Position numbers and translations under genes: made by a program
Shown here: in pieces, positions 8,614 to 16,830 of the stretch
Layout: every line of letters starts with the position of its first letter
Position numbering within the stretch: the first letter of the stretch is position 1
The notes under the pieces: generated by a model
Database searches by the model: none
Seen by the model: the letters and a program-made list of their open reading frames with translations, nothing else
Told to the model about the DNA's origin: nothing
NCBI RefSeq assembly: GCF_900129935.1
Contig: NZ_FQXJ01000003.1
Span: 558,001-622,000, forward strand
Source of the DNA: Desulfosporosinus lacus DSM 15449
GTDB taxonomy: Bacteria; Bacillota; Desulfitobacteriia; Desulfitobacteriales; Desulfitobacteriaceae
Direction of reading: 5' to 3'
Length of the DNA: 64,000 bases

Positions 8614-9285
8614 ATGAAATTCATCACTGAAATGGAACTGCGGGATTTATATAAAACTGGGCCCTTTGAAACTTATGTTCTGGAACCAGATACAAAGATT
8701 ACCCCAGGAGCCCGTCAATTTCTGGTGGACAGACGAGTCACGCTGGTACAGGCTCAGGGCAGTGACAGCAAAACTTTAAAAATCGACGAGACGACTCGGA
8801 CTCAAGTGCGGGAAAACTGGTTTACTCTGAGGCTGCTTGGAAAAATGGAATGCATAGAATCTTTATTTATCCTGACTGCCACAGAAATTTTACACACCGG
8901 CGATCTCGCCCTGTCAGAGGAAGTCATGGCACTGGCTAAATGCTTCCGAAACCTGCGAGACGCTGAGCGGAAACAGATCGTCCCGGACAACCTTCATTTT
9001 TGGGGATTGACGGCAGAAGAAATCAAAACACGAGCCGAGAATCTGAAACAATCTATTGACATCAGTGAGTTTTACCTGGGATTGGAAAATGGAAAAGAGA
9101 TTGCTCTGTTAAATCACTTGCGTGCCTCCCTGCGAGAGGTTGAACCAGCACTTTTGGAAACCTATTGGGACGAAGAGAAGCAAGTCTGTTCACGTCAAGA
9201 CCTGATTGATAGGGTTAATCTGATCATTAACATACTCTGCATAATGATGTGGAAGTTTTCTGGAGGTGGAAAATGGAAAATGTAA
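8614..9285 (+). CDS. EutT-like protein (cobalamin adenosyltransferase homologue)
   Basis: 223 residues. The N-terminus (FITEMELRDLY, then ITPGARQFL at about residues 30-38) and C-terminal region (ALLNHLRASLREVE, then a helical bundle with NLIINILCIMMW) match the layout of EutT, which adenosylates cobalamin for ethanolamine ammonia-lyase. The Cys-rich metal site of enteric EutT (CCxxC) is absent; only Cys residues at scattered positions occur. The choline lyase here does not use B12, so enzymatic adenosyltransferase activity is doubtful. AGGTGAGG ribosome site; its 3' end overlaps the EutJ-like gene by 13 nt. Confidence 0.7.
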   Translation: MKFITEMELRDLYKTGPFETYVLEPDTKITPGARQFLVDRRVTLVQAQGSDSKTLKIDETTRTQVRENWFTLRLLGKMECIESLFILTATEILHTGDLALSEEVMALAKCFRNLRDAERKQIVPDNLHFWGLTAEEIKTRAENLKQSIDISEFYLGLENGKEIALLNHLRASLREVEPALLETYWDEEKQVCSRQDLIDRVNLIINILCIMMWKFSGGGKWKM

Positions 9286-10115
9286 ATGCAACTTTTCAAT
9301 ACTGCGATCAACTCGTTCGTGATTTTGAGAAAGTCATCACAACACCCATCTTAAATAAATCCTCCGTTTATTACACCGGTGTTGACCTGGGAACAGCCTA
9401 TATTGTCCTGGCAGTCCTTGATGAGAATTATCAACCTGTGGCCGGCGCCTATCGTTTTGCCAGTGTTGTCAAAGATGGCATGGTGGTAGATTATATCGGT
9501 GCAATTCGCATAGTTAAAGAATTGAAACAGGAACTCGAAGAGAAACTGGGCGCTGAACTGATCTACGCAGCAGCGGCGCTTCCTCCTGGGACGGTTACCC
9601 TTGACTCAGGTGCTATCAAACATGTAGTCCAGGGGGCTGGTTTTGAAGTTACCAACGTATTAGATGAACCTACGGCAGCCAATGCTGTACTCAAGATTCA
9701 AGACGGCGCGATTGTCGACATCGGCGGCGGCACTACGGGAACTGCCATTCTGAAAGACGGCAAAGTAGTTCATGTCGACGATGAACCTACAGGCGGCACT
9801 CACTTTTCTCTCGTCATTTCCGGTGCCTATAAAATGAGCTTTGAGGATGCGGATCAATATAAGCGGGATTTCAAAAATCATAGGGAACTAATGCCCGTAT
9901 TGCGTCCTGTCATTGAAAAAGTCTCATCCATTATCAGTCGCCATATACGTGACTACCAAGTAAAAGAGATCTATCTGGTAGGGGGAACCTGCTGTTTGGA
10001 AGGAATCGAAGATATTATCGCCAAACAAACCAACCTTCCCACCTATAAGCCGCAAAACCCCATGTTTGTAACCCCTTTAGGTATTGCACTTAACTGCACA
10101 CAGGAAATCCTTTAG
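9273..10115 (+). CDS. eutJ: EutJ-like actin/Hsp70-fold chaperone
   Basis: 280 residues from ATG 9273 (GGAGGTGG 5-6 nt upstream; the upstream in-frame ATG at 9249 lacks a site). It has the actin-superfamily ATPase signatures: phosphate-1 loop TGVDLGTAY, phosphate-2 loop VDIGGGTTG, and the adenosine motif LVGGTCCLEG, plus LDEPTAAN as in DnaK. EutJ proteins contain only the nucleotide-binding half of Hsp70 and are presumed to help fold or reactivate compartment enzymes. Unlike EutA reactivases no large swivelling domain is present. Confidence 0.92.
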   Translation: MENVNATFQYCDQLVRDFEKVITTPILNKSSVYYTGVDLGTAYIVLAVLDENYQPVAGAYRFASVVKDGMVVDYIGAIRIVKELKQELEEKLGAELIYAAAALPPGTVTLDSGAIKHVVQGAGFEVTNVLDEPTAANAVLKIQDGAIVDIGGGTTGTAILKDGKVVHVDDEPTGGTHFSLVISGAYKMSFEDADQYKRDFKNHRELMPVLRPVIEKVSSIISRHIRDYQVKEIYLVGGTCCLEGIEDIIAKQTNLPTYKPQNPMFVTPLGIALNCTQEIL

Positions 10116-10134
10116 ACAGGAGTGAGTTTCACAC

Positions 10135-10446
10135 ATGGAATATCGAATTATAAAATCCCCATCCAGTGGGACAGTGGATATTCTCTTTCGGCGAAAAGGC
10201 TCCGCTTCAACAATCCCTATCGAGAACTATGATGCTATAGGTCTGGTTCAGGGACGGTTGATTGATATGGTTTTTGCTGCTGATATTGCGGAAAAAGCGG
10301 CGGGAGTAGTGGTAGAAGACATTAAAGGACATTGCCCGCAGAATCTGATTATGATCGCCATCTTCGGAGATACGTCGTCGGTGGAAGCTGCTATTCAGGA
10401 AATACAATATAAATTTAAAGAAGCGAAAACAGGTGAGATTCTATGA
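10135..10446 (+). CDS. GrpU-type BMC shell protein with probable Fe-S pore site
   Basis: 103 residues. It is a divergent BMC-domain protein: YDAIGLVQGRLIDMVFAADI is the first BMC helix, and IAIFGDTSSVEAAI the second. Between them lies GHCPQ (residues 64-68), which fits the G-x-C-P-Q loop I recall for GrpU shell proteins of glycyl-radical microcompartments, where one Cys per subunit binds an Fe-S cluster at the pore. The N-terminal 30 residues are an extension. I infer an electron-conducting pore that could serve the PduS-like protein encoded two genes downstream. Stop overlaps the next start (ATGA). Confidence 0.82.
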   Translation: MEYRIIKSPSSGTVDILFRRKGSASTIPIENYDAIGLVQGRLIDMVFAADIAEKAAGVVVEDIKGHCPQNLIMIAIFGDTSSVEAAIQEIQYKFKEAKTGEIL

Positions 10447-10703
10447 TAGCAGCCAAAGTAATTGATAGTATATGGTCAACCAGAAAAGCCGATTCTCTCG
10501 TAGGACTGAAATTCATGTTGGTGGAAGTCCTTGGCGGTATTGATGCCGGACGTCTCATGATCGCCGCCGACACCATCAGTGCTGGCGTTGGCGAACGAGT
10601 GATTGTCTGTAATGGCAGCTCGGCCCGCAAGATGTTGGGTCGGGAGGATGTACCGATTGATGCCGTCATTGTAGGAATCATTGACGAAGACTGCAAGTTT
10701 TAA
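10443..10703 (+). CDS. eutN: BMC-P pentameric vertex protein (EutN/CcmL family)
   Basis: 86 residues with the EutN/CcmL beta-barrel pattern: MIAAKVIDSIWSTRK, LVGLKFMLVE, AADTISAGVGERVIVCNGSSAR and PIDAVIVGIID. Pentamers of this family close the twelve vertices of the icosahedral shell. It is the only vertex protein in the locus, sufficient for one compartment type. Translationally coupled to the GrpU-type gene by a 4-nt overlap. Confidence 0.95.
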   Translation: MIAAKVIDSIWSTRKADSLVGLKFMLVEVLGGIDAGRLMIAADTISAGVGERVIVCNGSSARKMLGREDVPIDAVIVGIIDEDCKF

Positions 10704-10724
10704 GAAACTGGAGGCGGGAAAACG

Positions 10725-12062
10725 TTGGATCTACTAAATATTGTCAAGGGTGCCGGGGTTATTGGGGCGGGAGGAGCTGGATTTCCAACTCACGCCAAAC
10801 TAACGTCCAAAGCCGAGTATATATTGCTTAATGGAGCTGAATGCGAACCCCTGCTCAGAGTGGACCAGCAATTGATGGAGAAGTTTCCTGATGAAATCAT
10901 CAGAGGAATGGAAGCGGCGGGACGATATATTGAAGCCCGCAAGGCCATCATCGGTATTAAGGGCAAACACAAACAGGTCATTGTCCTCATGCGAGAAAGA
11001 ATCGCCGCTCTGGGATTGTCAGATTATATGGAAGTAATGGAACTCCGAGATATTTATCCTGCTGGTGACGAACAGGTTCTGGTTCATGAACTAACTCAAC
11101 GAATTGTCCCGGAAGCATCTATTCCCCTGAAAGTGGGCTGTGTGGTTATCAATTCGGAAACTGCACTTAATATATGTAAGGCCATTGCCGGCAACCCAGT
11201 CACGGAAACCTACATCACTGTTGCCGGTGATATTCCTCAGCCCAGGACCTTTAGAGTACCTGTGGGGGTATCCGTTCGGGAGGTCATTGGACAATGCGGA
11301 GTGGAAAATGTAGATGATTATGCCGTAATAGACGGCGGTCCCATGATGGGATCTGTCATGAACAATATTGATGGGTATGTCACCAAAAAAAGCAAAGGCT
11401 ATGTACTCCTGAAAAAAGATCACTTTCTCATCCGTAAAAAAACGGTAAGCCCCGATCGAGCAAGAGTGATAGGCAAGACTGCCTGCGAACAATGTCGCAT
11501 GTGTACCGATCTGTGTCCTCGTTATCTTCTAGGACACAATATGCAGCCACATAAAGTCATGCGAGCTCTGAGCTACAACTTAGAGGATGTCAAGGAACAA
11601 CAAATTGCCCAATTATGTTGTGAATGCAATGCCTGCGAATTATTCTCCTGCCCGGTTAATCTTCATCCGAAATCTGTCAATGTCTTATTCAAGCAAAAAC
11701 TGGCAGAACAAGGGGTTAAATATCAGCCGATTCAGATGGATTTTCAAGCTAGATCCGCCAGAGAATATCGCCTTATTCCAAGTAAACGTCTAGTTATTAA
11801 AATCGGTTTAACAGCCTACGATAAACCGGCACCCATGACCGAGGTCGAATTCCGACCTGAATACATTCAGATCGCTTTGCGACAGCACATTGGAGCACCG
11901 GCAATCCCTACCGTCTCTATCGGCGAACAGGTGAAAGCGGGTCAACTGGTTGGCAAAATTCCGGATAACAGTCTTGGAGCTGCCGTTCACTCCAGCTTTA
12001 ATGGAACTGTGGTTGAGATCAACGATAATTCTATTGTGATAAAGGTGGGTTCGTATGTATAG
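10725..12062 (+). CDS. PduS/RnfC-like flavin and Fe-S electron-transfer protein
   Basis: 445 residues, TTG start behind GGAGGCGGG. N-terminal Rossmann-like NADH/FMN part (GAGVIGAGGAGFPTHAK, GAECEPLL), central SLBB segment, two [4Fe-4S] motifs (CEQCRMCTDLCP at about 250 and CCECNACELFSCP at about 290) and a C-terminal biotin-like hammerhead (GEQVKAGQLVGKI). PduS passes electrons from NADH to cobalamin in propanediol compartments. No B12 enzyme exists here, so I infer NADH oxidation with electrons handed to Fe-S shell proteins; it overlaps the PduT-type shell gene by 8 nt, which supports a physical pair. Confidence 0.92.
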   Translation: MDLLNIVKGAGVIGAGGAGFPTHAKLTSKAEYILLNGAECEPLLRVDQQLMEKFPDEIIRGMEAAGRYIEARKAIIGIKGKHKQVIVLMRERIAALGLSDYMEVMELRDIYPAGDEQVLVHELTQRIVPEASIPLKVGCVVINSETALNICKAIAGNPVTETYITVAGDIPQPRTFRVPVGVSVREVIGQCGVENVDDYAVIDGGPMMGSVMNNIDGYVTKKSKGYVLLKKDHFLIRKKTVSPDRARVIGKTACEQCRMCTDLCPRYLLGHNMQPHKVMRALSYNLEDVKEQQIAQLCCECNACELFSCPVNLHPKSVNVLFKQKLAEQGVKYQPIQMDFQARSAREYRLIPSKRLVIKIGLTAYDKPAPMTEVEFRPEYIQIALRQHIGAPAIPTVSIGEQVKAGQLVGKIPDNSLGAAVHSSFNGTVVEINDNSIVIKVGSYV

Positions 12063-12603
12063 TGCAATAGGTATGATTGAGCTTACGAGTATTGCCAGAG
12101 GAATTAATGCAACAGATTTAATGCTTAAAACAGCCTACGTGGAAGTGGTTAGTGCGACACCTGTCTGTCCAGGTAAATATATTGCCATCATCAAAGGAGA
12201 CGTTGCCGCCGTAGAAAGCTCTATCAGCGTTGGTGTTGAGATGGCAGGAGAATATCTGGTAGACAGCTTTATCCTTGCTAATGTTCATCAGGGCATTTTC
12301 CCTGCCATCACGGCCACAACCATGCCCGATGGAATCGGGGCCTTGGGTATCATGGAATGTTTTTCACTAGCTTCTATGATCATTTCAGCGGATGCGGTAC
12401 TAAAAGCGGCTGATGTACAAGCTCTCGAACTACGTTTGGGCAGCGGGCTGGGCGGCAAAGCCTACTTCACCTTCACCGGAGATGTTGGCGCAGTAGAAGC
12501 AGGTATCGAAGCTGGAATATCCATTGCTCGCGAAAGGGGCTTGTTAGTCGATACAGAGGTAATTCCTTCGCCCTCTGACAAACTGTGGGCATCGCTATTC
12601 TAA
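12055..12603 (+). CDS. PduT-type tandem-BMC trimeric shell protein
   Basis: 182 residues with two BMC domains (about 1-88 and 95-182; second begins ALGIMECFSL). PduT trimers carry one [4Fe-4S] cluster in the pore held by Cys38 of each subunit; here Cys is also at residue 38 (TPVCPGKY). The protein would therefore let electrons cross the shell. Its start lies inside the end of the PduS-like gene, the same pairing seen in pdu operons. Confidence 0.92.
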   Translation: MYSAIGMIELTSIARGINATDLMLKTAYVEVVSATPVCPGKYIAIIKGDVAAVESSISVGVEMAGEYLVDSFILANVHQGIFPAITATTMPDGIGALGIMECFSLASMIISADAVLKAADVQALELRLGSGLGGKAYFTFTGDVGAVEAGIEAGISIARERGLLVDTEVIPSPSDKLWASLF

Positions 12604-12655
12604 AATTAACAACCACAAACTTCTATACCCGATACGATTGAAAGGAGGTGCGAAC

Positions 12656-13336
12656 TTGAAAAAACTAGTTTCAGCAAACGAAGTAAAAGTAGCAGCGGAA
12701 AAGGGACAAAATGTCTTTTGCGTAGACTGCAATACCATCATTACAGCGGCAGCTAAGGATTTAGCCAAGGAACTGGGCGTGGAATTTACTACAGACTCAT
12801 CTGCTGAAGGAAATCACACCTGTAAAGAGATTGGCCTGCCGAAGAAAGACAGCCGGGAAAACGAGATTGACCCAGAAATGATCTTTCAAGTGGTAAAAGC
12901 GGTACTAGCAAATAGGCTCTTGGAAAGCGTCCCTGCTTCAACTCCAGAAATGCCTTTCCGTGCAGATTGTGACCCGAAAAGTGGATTTAAAATCGTGCGC
13001 GGCAGAACAGTAAACCTCGAGACCTTTGACACAGGCGATTCAAGCACCGACGTAGCTTATCGTGAAGTGATCAGTAAAGAGGATTCCCAAATGAGCGCAG
13101 GCTTTTTGACCATTGAAAAATCCAGCTTTGAGTGGGAATTATGCTATGAAGAGATTGATATTGTTCTCGAAGGAAGCCTAACCATCACCATCAATGGTGA
13201 AACTTATCAGGCTAACCAGGGAGATGTCCTCTTTGTACCTAATGGCTCTAAAGTAACCTGGGGTTCCTCCGATTATGTCAAACTCTTTTACGTAACCTAT
13301 CCGGCAAACTGGCCTGATCTTATGGCGCAACAATAG
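12656..13336 (+). CDS. EutQ-like cupin protein
   Basis: 226 residues from TTG 12656 (AGGAGGTG 6-7 nt upstream). N-terminal region with a Cys pair (VFCVDCNTIIT) and an RNA-polymerase-independent helical segment, linker, then a cupin barrel (about 115-220: VNLETFDTGD, LEGSLTITINGE, GDVLFVPNGSKV). EutQ has been reported to act as an acetate kinase in ethanolamine compartments; if this one does so, it would complete the acetyl-CoA to acetate route with PduL and yield ATP. That is inference. 52 bp after the PduT-type gene. Confidence 0.85.
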   Translation: MKKLVSANEVKVAAEKGQNVFCVDCNTIITAAAKDLAKELGVEFTTDSSAEGNHTCKEIGLPKKDSRENEIDPEMIFQVVKAVLANRLLESVPASTPEMPFRADCDPKSGFKIVRGRTVNLETFDTGDSSTDVAYREVISKEDSQMSAGFLTIEKSSFEWELCYEEIDIVLEGSLTITINGETYQANQGDVLFVPNGSKVTWGSSDYVKLFYVTYPANWPDLMAQQ

Positions 13337-13347
13337 GAGGGTAAGCA

Positions 13348-14016
13348 ATGCAGGCTCTTGGCCTAATTGAGACTCACGGGCTCATTCCCGCTATTGAAGG
13401 TGCAGATGTCATGCTAAAAACGGCACAAGTGGAACTTGTGGGGAGGACCTTTGTAGGTGCCGGCCTAGTAACAATCACCGTAACCGGCGATGTGGGAGCT
13501 GTTAAAGCAGCTGTGGAGGCAGGCGTAACTGCGGTTGAAAAGATTGGTCCCTTGTCTTTAGTTTCTCACCATGTCATTCCCAGACCTCATCAGGAGATTG
13601 AAAGCATGGTTGATGAAAGGGCAAATCCCGTTGAGGAGCAACCAATCCCAGTAGCAACACAGGAGAAATCAAGCTTTCTTTCAGACGCTGATCCAACCGC
13701 CAAAATAGTCGATCCCTTGCCAAACCAGGACACAGCAACAGAATTGACGGAACCTGCCAAAACCAGACAGGAAAGCATTGAGTCAGCGCAAATAATGCTG
13801 AACCAACTCTGCAAAGAGAGGGTAGATGCCTTCGTACAGGAATTCGGCCTTGAAAAAAGTTTGGACGTCCTGAGAACGATTACTGTGGTGAAACTCCGAA
13901 ATTTAGCAAGAGAATACAAAGAACTTGGCATAGCAGGAAGAGCCATATCCAAAGCAGACAAGGACTTACTGATCCAGAAACTCACGGGATATTATCAGCA
14001 GGAGATTCAAAAGTAG
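13348..14016 (+). CDS. BMC-H shell protein with C-terminal Rho-N/SAP-like domain
   Basis: 222 residues. Residues 1-85 are a normal BMC hexamer domain ([26 protein letters not shown]). Residues 86-140 are a low-complexity acidic and proline-rich linker. Residues about 140-222 are helical and contain TVVKLRNLAREY and KADKDLLIQKL, resembling the Rho N-terminal/SAP helix-extended-loop-helix that binds nucleic acid. EutK and PduK shell proteins also carry C-terminal extensions, and EutK has a DNA-binding-like fold; this extension is of a different type. Whether it faces the cytoplasm or lumen is unknown. Spacing of 12 bp to the EutQ-like gene with AGGAGGG. Confidence 0.88.
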   Translation: MQALGLIETHGLIPAIEGADVMLKTAQVELVGRTFVGAGLVTITVTGDVGAVKAAVEAGVTAVEKIGPLSLVSHHVIPRPHQEIESMVDERANPVEEQPIPVATQEKSSFLSDADPTAKIVDPLPNQDTATELTEPAKTRQESIESAQIMLNQLCKERVDAFVQEFGLEKSLDVLRTITVVKLRNLAREYKELGIAGRAISKADKDLLIQKLTGYYQQEIQK

Positions 14017-14093
14017 CCTGTGCGCAAGATCATAAATATGTAAACTTGTCTGCCAGTAAAAATAAATAGAGACGTGGAGGGAGGAATAGCAAA

Positions 14094-15578
14094 TTGGAAA
14101 ACTTTGATTATGATTTACAATCCGTGCAAGAGACCAGAAATATTGCTCGTCAGGCTAAACTGGCACAGGCTCAACTTGCAAAGTTTAATAGCGAGCAAAT
14201 TGAGAAGATCATCCGCAATATGGTGAAAGCAGCAGAGGAAAATGCTGTTTCTCTGGCCAACCTGGCTGTAGAGGAAACAGGATTCGGCAAAGTAGAAGAC
14301 AAGATCTTCAAAAATCGTTTTGCTTCCACAGAACTGTATGAATTCATTAAACCCATGCAAACCATTGGAGTCATCAAAGACGATAAGGTCAATAAAATAA
14401 TGGAAATCGCTGAACCTGTAGGAGTGCTCATGGGGATTATTCCCTCGACCAATCCTACATCGACGGCCATATACAAATCCATTATTGCCATTAAATCTCG
14501 TAACGGGATTGTGTTCTCTCCGCATCCGTCAGCTTTGAAATGCACCATGCAAGCAGCTAGGCTGATGAATGATGCCGCAGTAGCTGCTGGTGCACCGGCT
14601 AATATCATTGGCTGTATCTCAAAACCCTCGATGAATGCAACCAATGAACTCATGAAATGCGATGAAGTCGCCATGATTATAGCAACAGGCGGTTCAGCCA
14701 TGGTTAAGGCTGCCTATAGTGCAGGGAAACCGGCCTTGGGTGTAGGCCCGGGCAACGTTCCGGCTTATATAGAAAGAACTGCCAATATTACAAAAGCCGT
14801 CAAAAATATTATTGCCAGCAAAACCTTTGACAATGGAACCATATGTGCATCCGAGCAATCAGTTATCGTCGAGGAATGTATGCGTGACCAGGTTATGGAA
14901 GAATTCAGACGCCAGGGTGGATACTTCATGACCCCCGCGGAAACAAACCAAGTTGCCAAAAAATTGTTTGTCCGCGGCCATGCTATGAATGCGAAAATGG
15001 TAGGCAGATCCGCTGCAGTTATCGCAGACAGTGTCGGCATAGCCATTCCTCCGGGCACAAAAGTCCTGTTAGGGGAACAACAGGGCGTGGGCGAAGAATA
15101 TCCCTTGTCTTACGAAAAGCTGACTACCGTGCTGGCATTTTATACCGTAAAAGATTGGCAGGAAGCTTGTGACCTGTGCATTAAACTCTTGAATAACGGC
15201 GGTGTAGGGCACAGCCTTTCCATTCATACGGAAAATCAAGAAATGGTCATGAAATTCGCTGAAAAACCTGTCTTCAGGATCTTGGTCAACACAGCCTCCA
15301 GCCAAGGCGGTGTGGGCGCAAGTACAGGACTTTCCCCATCCTTTACACTGGGTTGTGGTACTTGGGGCGGAAGTGCAACCTCCGATAATGTAACCCCCAT
15401 GCACTTGATTAATATTAAACGTATAGCCTATGGAATTAAAGACTTCACAGAAAACACAACCTCCAGCTCTTCAGCCTGCGTGGCACAGAGCAACAGCCCT
15501 GCTGCCATTAGCGATGATCAGATTATGAACGTTGTGAATGAAGTTATTTTGCTCCTGAAAAAAAGAGGTGGTAACTAA
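14094..15578 (+). CDS. cutF: CoA-acylating acetaldehyde dehydrogenase
   Basis: 494 residues, TTG start behind GGAGGGAGG. It oxidises acetaldehyde to acetyl-CoA with NAD+ inside the compartment. The nucleophile Cys251 is present in FDNGTICASEQS; PSTNPTST, FSPHP, GPGN and NGGVGHS are further family motifs. After a Ser/Ala-rich linker (about 458-473) the C-terminal 20 residues (from SDDQIMNVVNEVI onward) form an amphipathic helix typical of encapsulation peptides. It ends 2 nt before pduL. This is the catalytically competent member of the two paralogues. Confidence 0.93.
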   Translation: MENFDYDLQSVQETRNIARQAKLAQAQLAKFNSEQIEKIIRNMVKAAEENAVSLANLAVEETGFGKVEDKIFKNRFASTELYEFIKPMQTIGVIKDDKVNKIMEIAEPVGVLMGIIPSTNPTSTAIYKSIIAIKSRNGIVFSPHPSALKCTMQAARLMNDAAVAAGAPANIIGCISKPSMNATNELMKCDEVAMIIATGGSAMVKAAYSAGKPALGVGPGNVPAYIERTANITKAVKNIIASKTFDNGTICASEQSVIVEECMRDQVMEEFRRQGGYFMTPAETNQVAKKLFVRGHAMNAKMVGRSAAVIADSVGIAIPPGTKVLLGEQQGVGEEYPLSYEKLTTVLAFYTVKDWQEACDLCIKLLNNGGVGHSLSIHTENQEMVMKFAEKPVFRILVNTASSQGGVGASTGLSPSFTLGCGTWGGSATSDNVTPMHLINIKRIAYGIKDFTENTTSSSSACVAQSNSPAAISDDQIMNVVNEVILLLKKRGGN

Positions 15579-15580
15579 AC

Positions 15581-16222
15581 GTGGGAAAGTATGACGATTT
15601 AGCAGCGCTTCTATTGGAAGCAATCAAAGAAGGGGGGTATTTAAAAGCGGATTTAAGCTCCATACCCGTAGGAATATCTAACCGTCATATTCATCTTTCT
15701 CAAGTGGATTTGGAAACCTTGTTTGGTGCAGGATACCAATTGACAAAAACCAAGGATTTGTCCCAACCCATGCAATATGCCTGTAAGGAAACGCTAATCC
15801 TGGCTGGTCCCAAAGGGACTATTGAAAAGGTTCGCATCCTCGGGCCGGCGCGAAAAGAGACTCAGGTAGAAATTCTCCTGGCAGATTGTTTCAAACTCGG
15901 CATAACCGCGCCGGTGAGATCATCTGGAGACCTGCAAGGAACTCCGGGAATCACTCTTATTGGTCCCAAAGGAAGTATCCTTCTTTCCAAAGGGGTTTTG
16001 ATTGCCCAGCGGCATATTCATATGACCCTAGATAATGCCCATAACTTTGGGGTTACGGATGGAGAATTGGTAACCATCCAAATAGACGGACTTCGGGGAG
16101 GAACTTACTCGAATGTCCTCATCAGAGCCAACAACACCTCGGCGCTTGAATTTCATATCGACACGGAAGAAGCGAATGCCATGCAGCTCGCATCAACCTC
16201 AAAAATAACAATCACAAAATAA
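15581..16222 (+). CDS. pduL: Phosphate acyltransferase PduL
   Basis: 213 residues, GTG start behind AGAGGTGG. It converts acetyl-CoA and phosphate to acetyl phosphate and free CoA, recycling CoA inside the compartment. Zinc-ligand motifs are present: SNRHIHLS (first beta-barrel) and QRHIHM plus a later His in the second barrel. The first 20 residues (KYDDLAALLLEAIKE) form the N-terminal encapsulation helix known for PduL. Belongs to the same translational unit as the aldehyde dehydrogenase. Confidence 0.95.
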   Translation: MGKYDDLAALLLEAIKEGGYLKADLSSIPVGISNRHIHLSQVDLETLFGAGYQLTKTKDLSQPMQYACKETLILAGPKGTIEKVRILGPARKETQVEILLADCFKLGITAPVRSSGDLQGTPGITLIGPKGSILLSKGVLIAQRHIHMTLDNAHNFGVTDGELVTIQIDGLRGGTYSNVLIRANNTSALEFHIDTEEANAMQLASTSKITITK

Positions 16223-16242
16223 AATTTTAGGAGGAAACAAAA

Positions 16243-16533
16243 ATGAGTAGATCAGAAGCTTTAGGATTAATTGAAACCAAAGGTCTTGTAGGAGCAATTG
16301 AAGCGGCGGACGCCATGGTGAAAGCTGCCAATGTTCAACTGATTGGTTATGAAAAAGTCGGCGGTGCTTTAGTTACCGTTATGGTAAGAGGAGATGTAGG
16401 TGCCGTAAAAGCAGCAACCGATGCCGGTGCTGCCGCAGCTCAGCGAGTTGGAGAGTTAATCTCCGTTCATGTCATTCCGCGTCCACACGGTGACGTAGAA
16501 ATGATGCTCCCTCAAGTTAAAAAACAAGCATAA
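16243..16533 (+). CDS. BMC-H hexameric shell protein
   Basis: 96 residues, canonical PduA/EutM/CutN type: [20 protein letters not shown], pore-side [19 protein letters not shown] and [11 protein letters not shown]. The strong TAGGAGGAAAC ribosome site and canonical pore loop suggest the main facet protein. Last gene of the operon, followed by a terminator at 16561. Confidence 0.95.
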   Translation: MSRSEALGLIETKGLVGAIEAADAMVKAANVQLIGYEKVGGALVTVMVRGDVGAVKAATDAGAAAAQRVGELISVHVIPRPHGDVEMMLPQVKKQA

Positions 16534-16560
16534 TGTTCCATTAGACAAGCCACTACAGCA

Positions 16561-16604
16561 AAGGTCAAAATCTCCTAGGGGAGGTTTTGACCTTCATCTT
16601 TTCT
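16561..16604 (+). terminator. Rho-independent terminator of the cut operon
   Basis: AAGGTCAAAATCTCC pairs with GGAGGTTTTGACCTT around a TAGG loop (one G-U pair), followed by CATCTTTTCT. It lies 27 bp after the last shell gene and before the sensor kinase. Confidence 0.88.
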
Positions 16605-16633
16605 GGAGCGGTGATCACACCTACTCCTAGCAA

Positions 16634-16668
16634 TGTTGTATAATGAAATAATTTGTTGTATTATGAAA
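16634..16668 (+). promoter_or_regulatory. Promoter-like tandem repeat before the PocR sensor kinase
   Basis: Two copies of TGTTGTAT(A/T)ATGAAA, 20 bp apart (16634-16648 and 16654-16668). Each contains a TATAAT or TATTAT box, so this is either a tandem promoter or a repeated operator. Nothing else was seen in the gap 16605-16830. Confidence 0.4.
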
Positions 16669-16830
16669 ATGCAACCGAATCACGCATCTTCGGATGTCTT
16701 CTTTTTTATTATAAGGGCAGCTTGTTAAGCCAAACGCAACAGGAATCTGAAAACACTTAGAATGGTGTTCTCCTGAAAATCCGTCAAGTAAAAGAGAATT
16801 AATCATAGAAAAGGAAGTTTGGCGAAGAGC

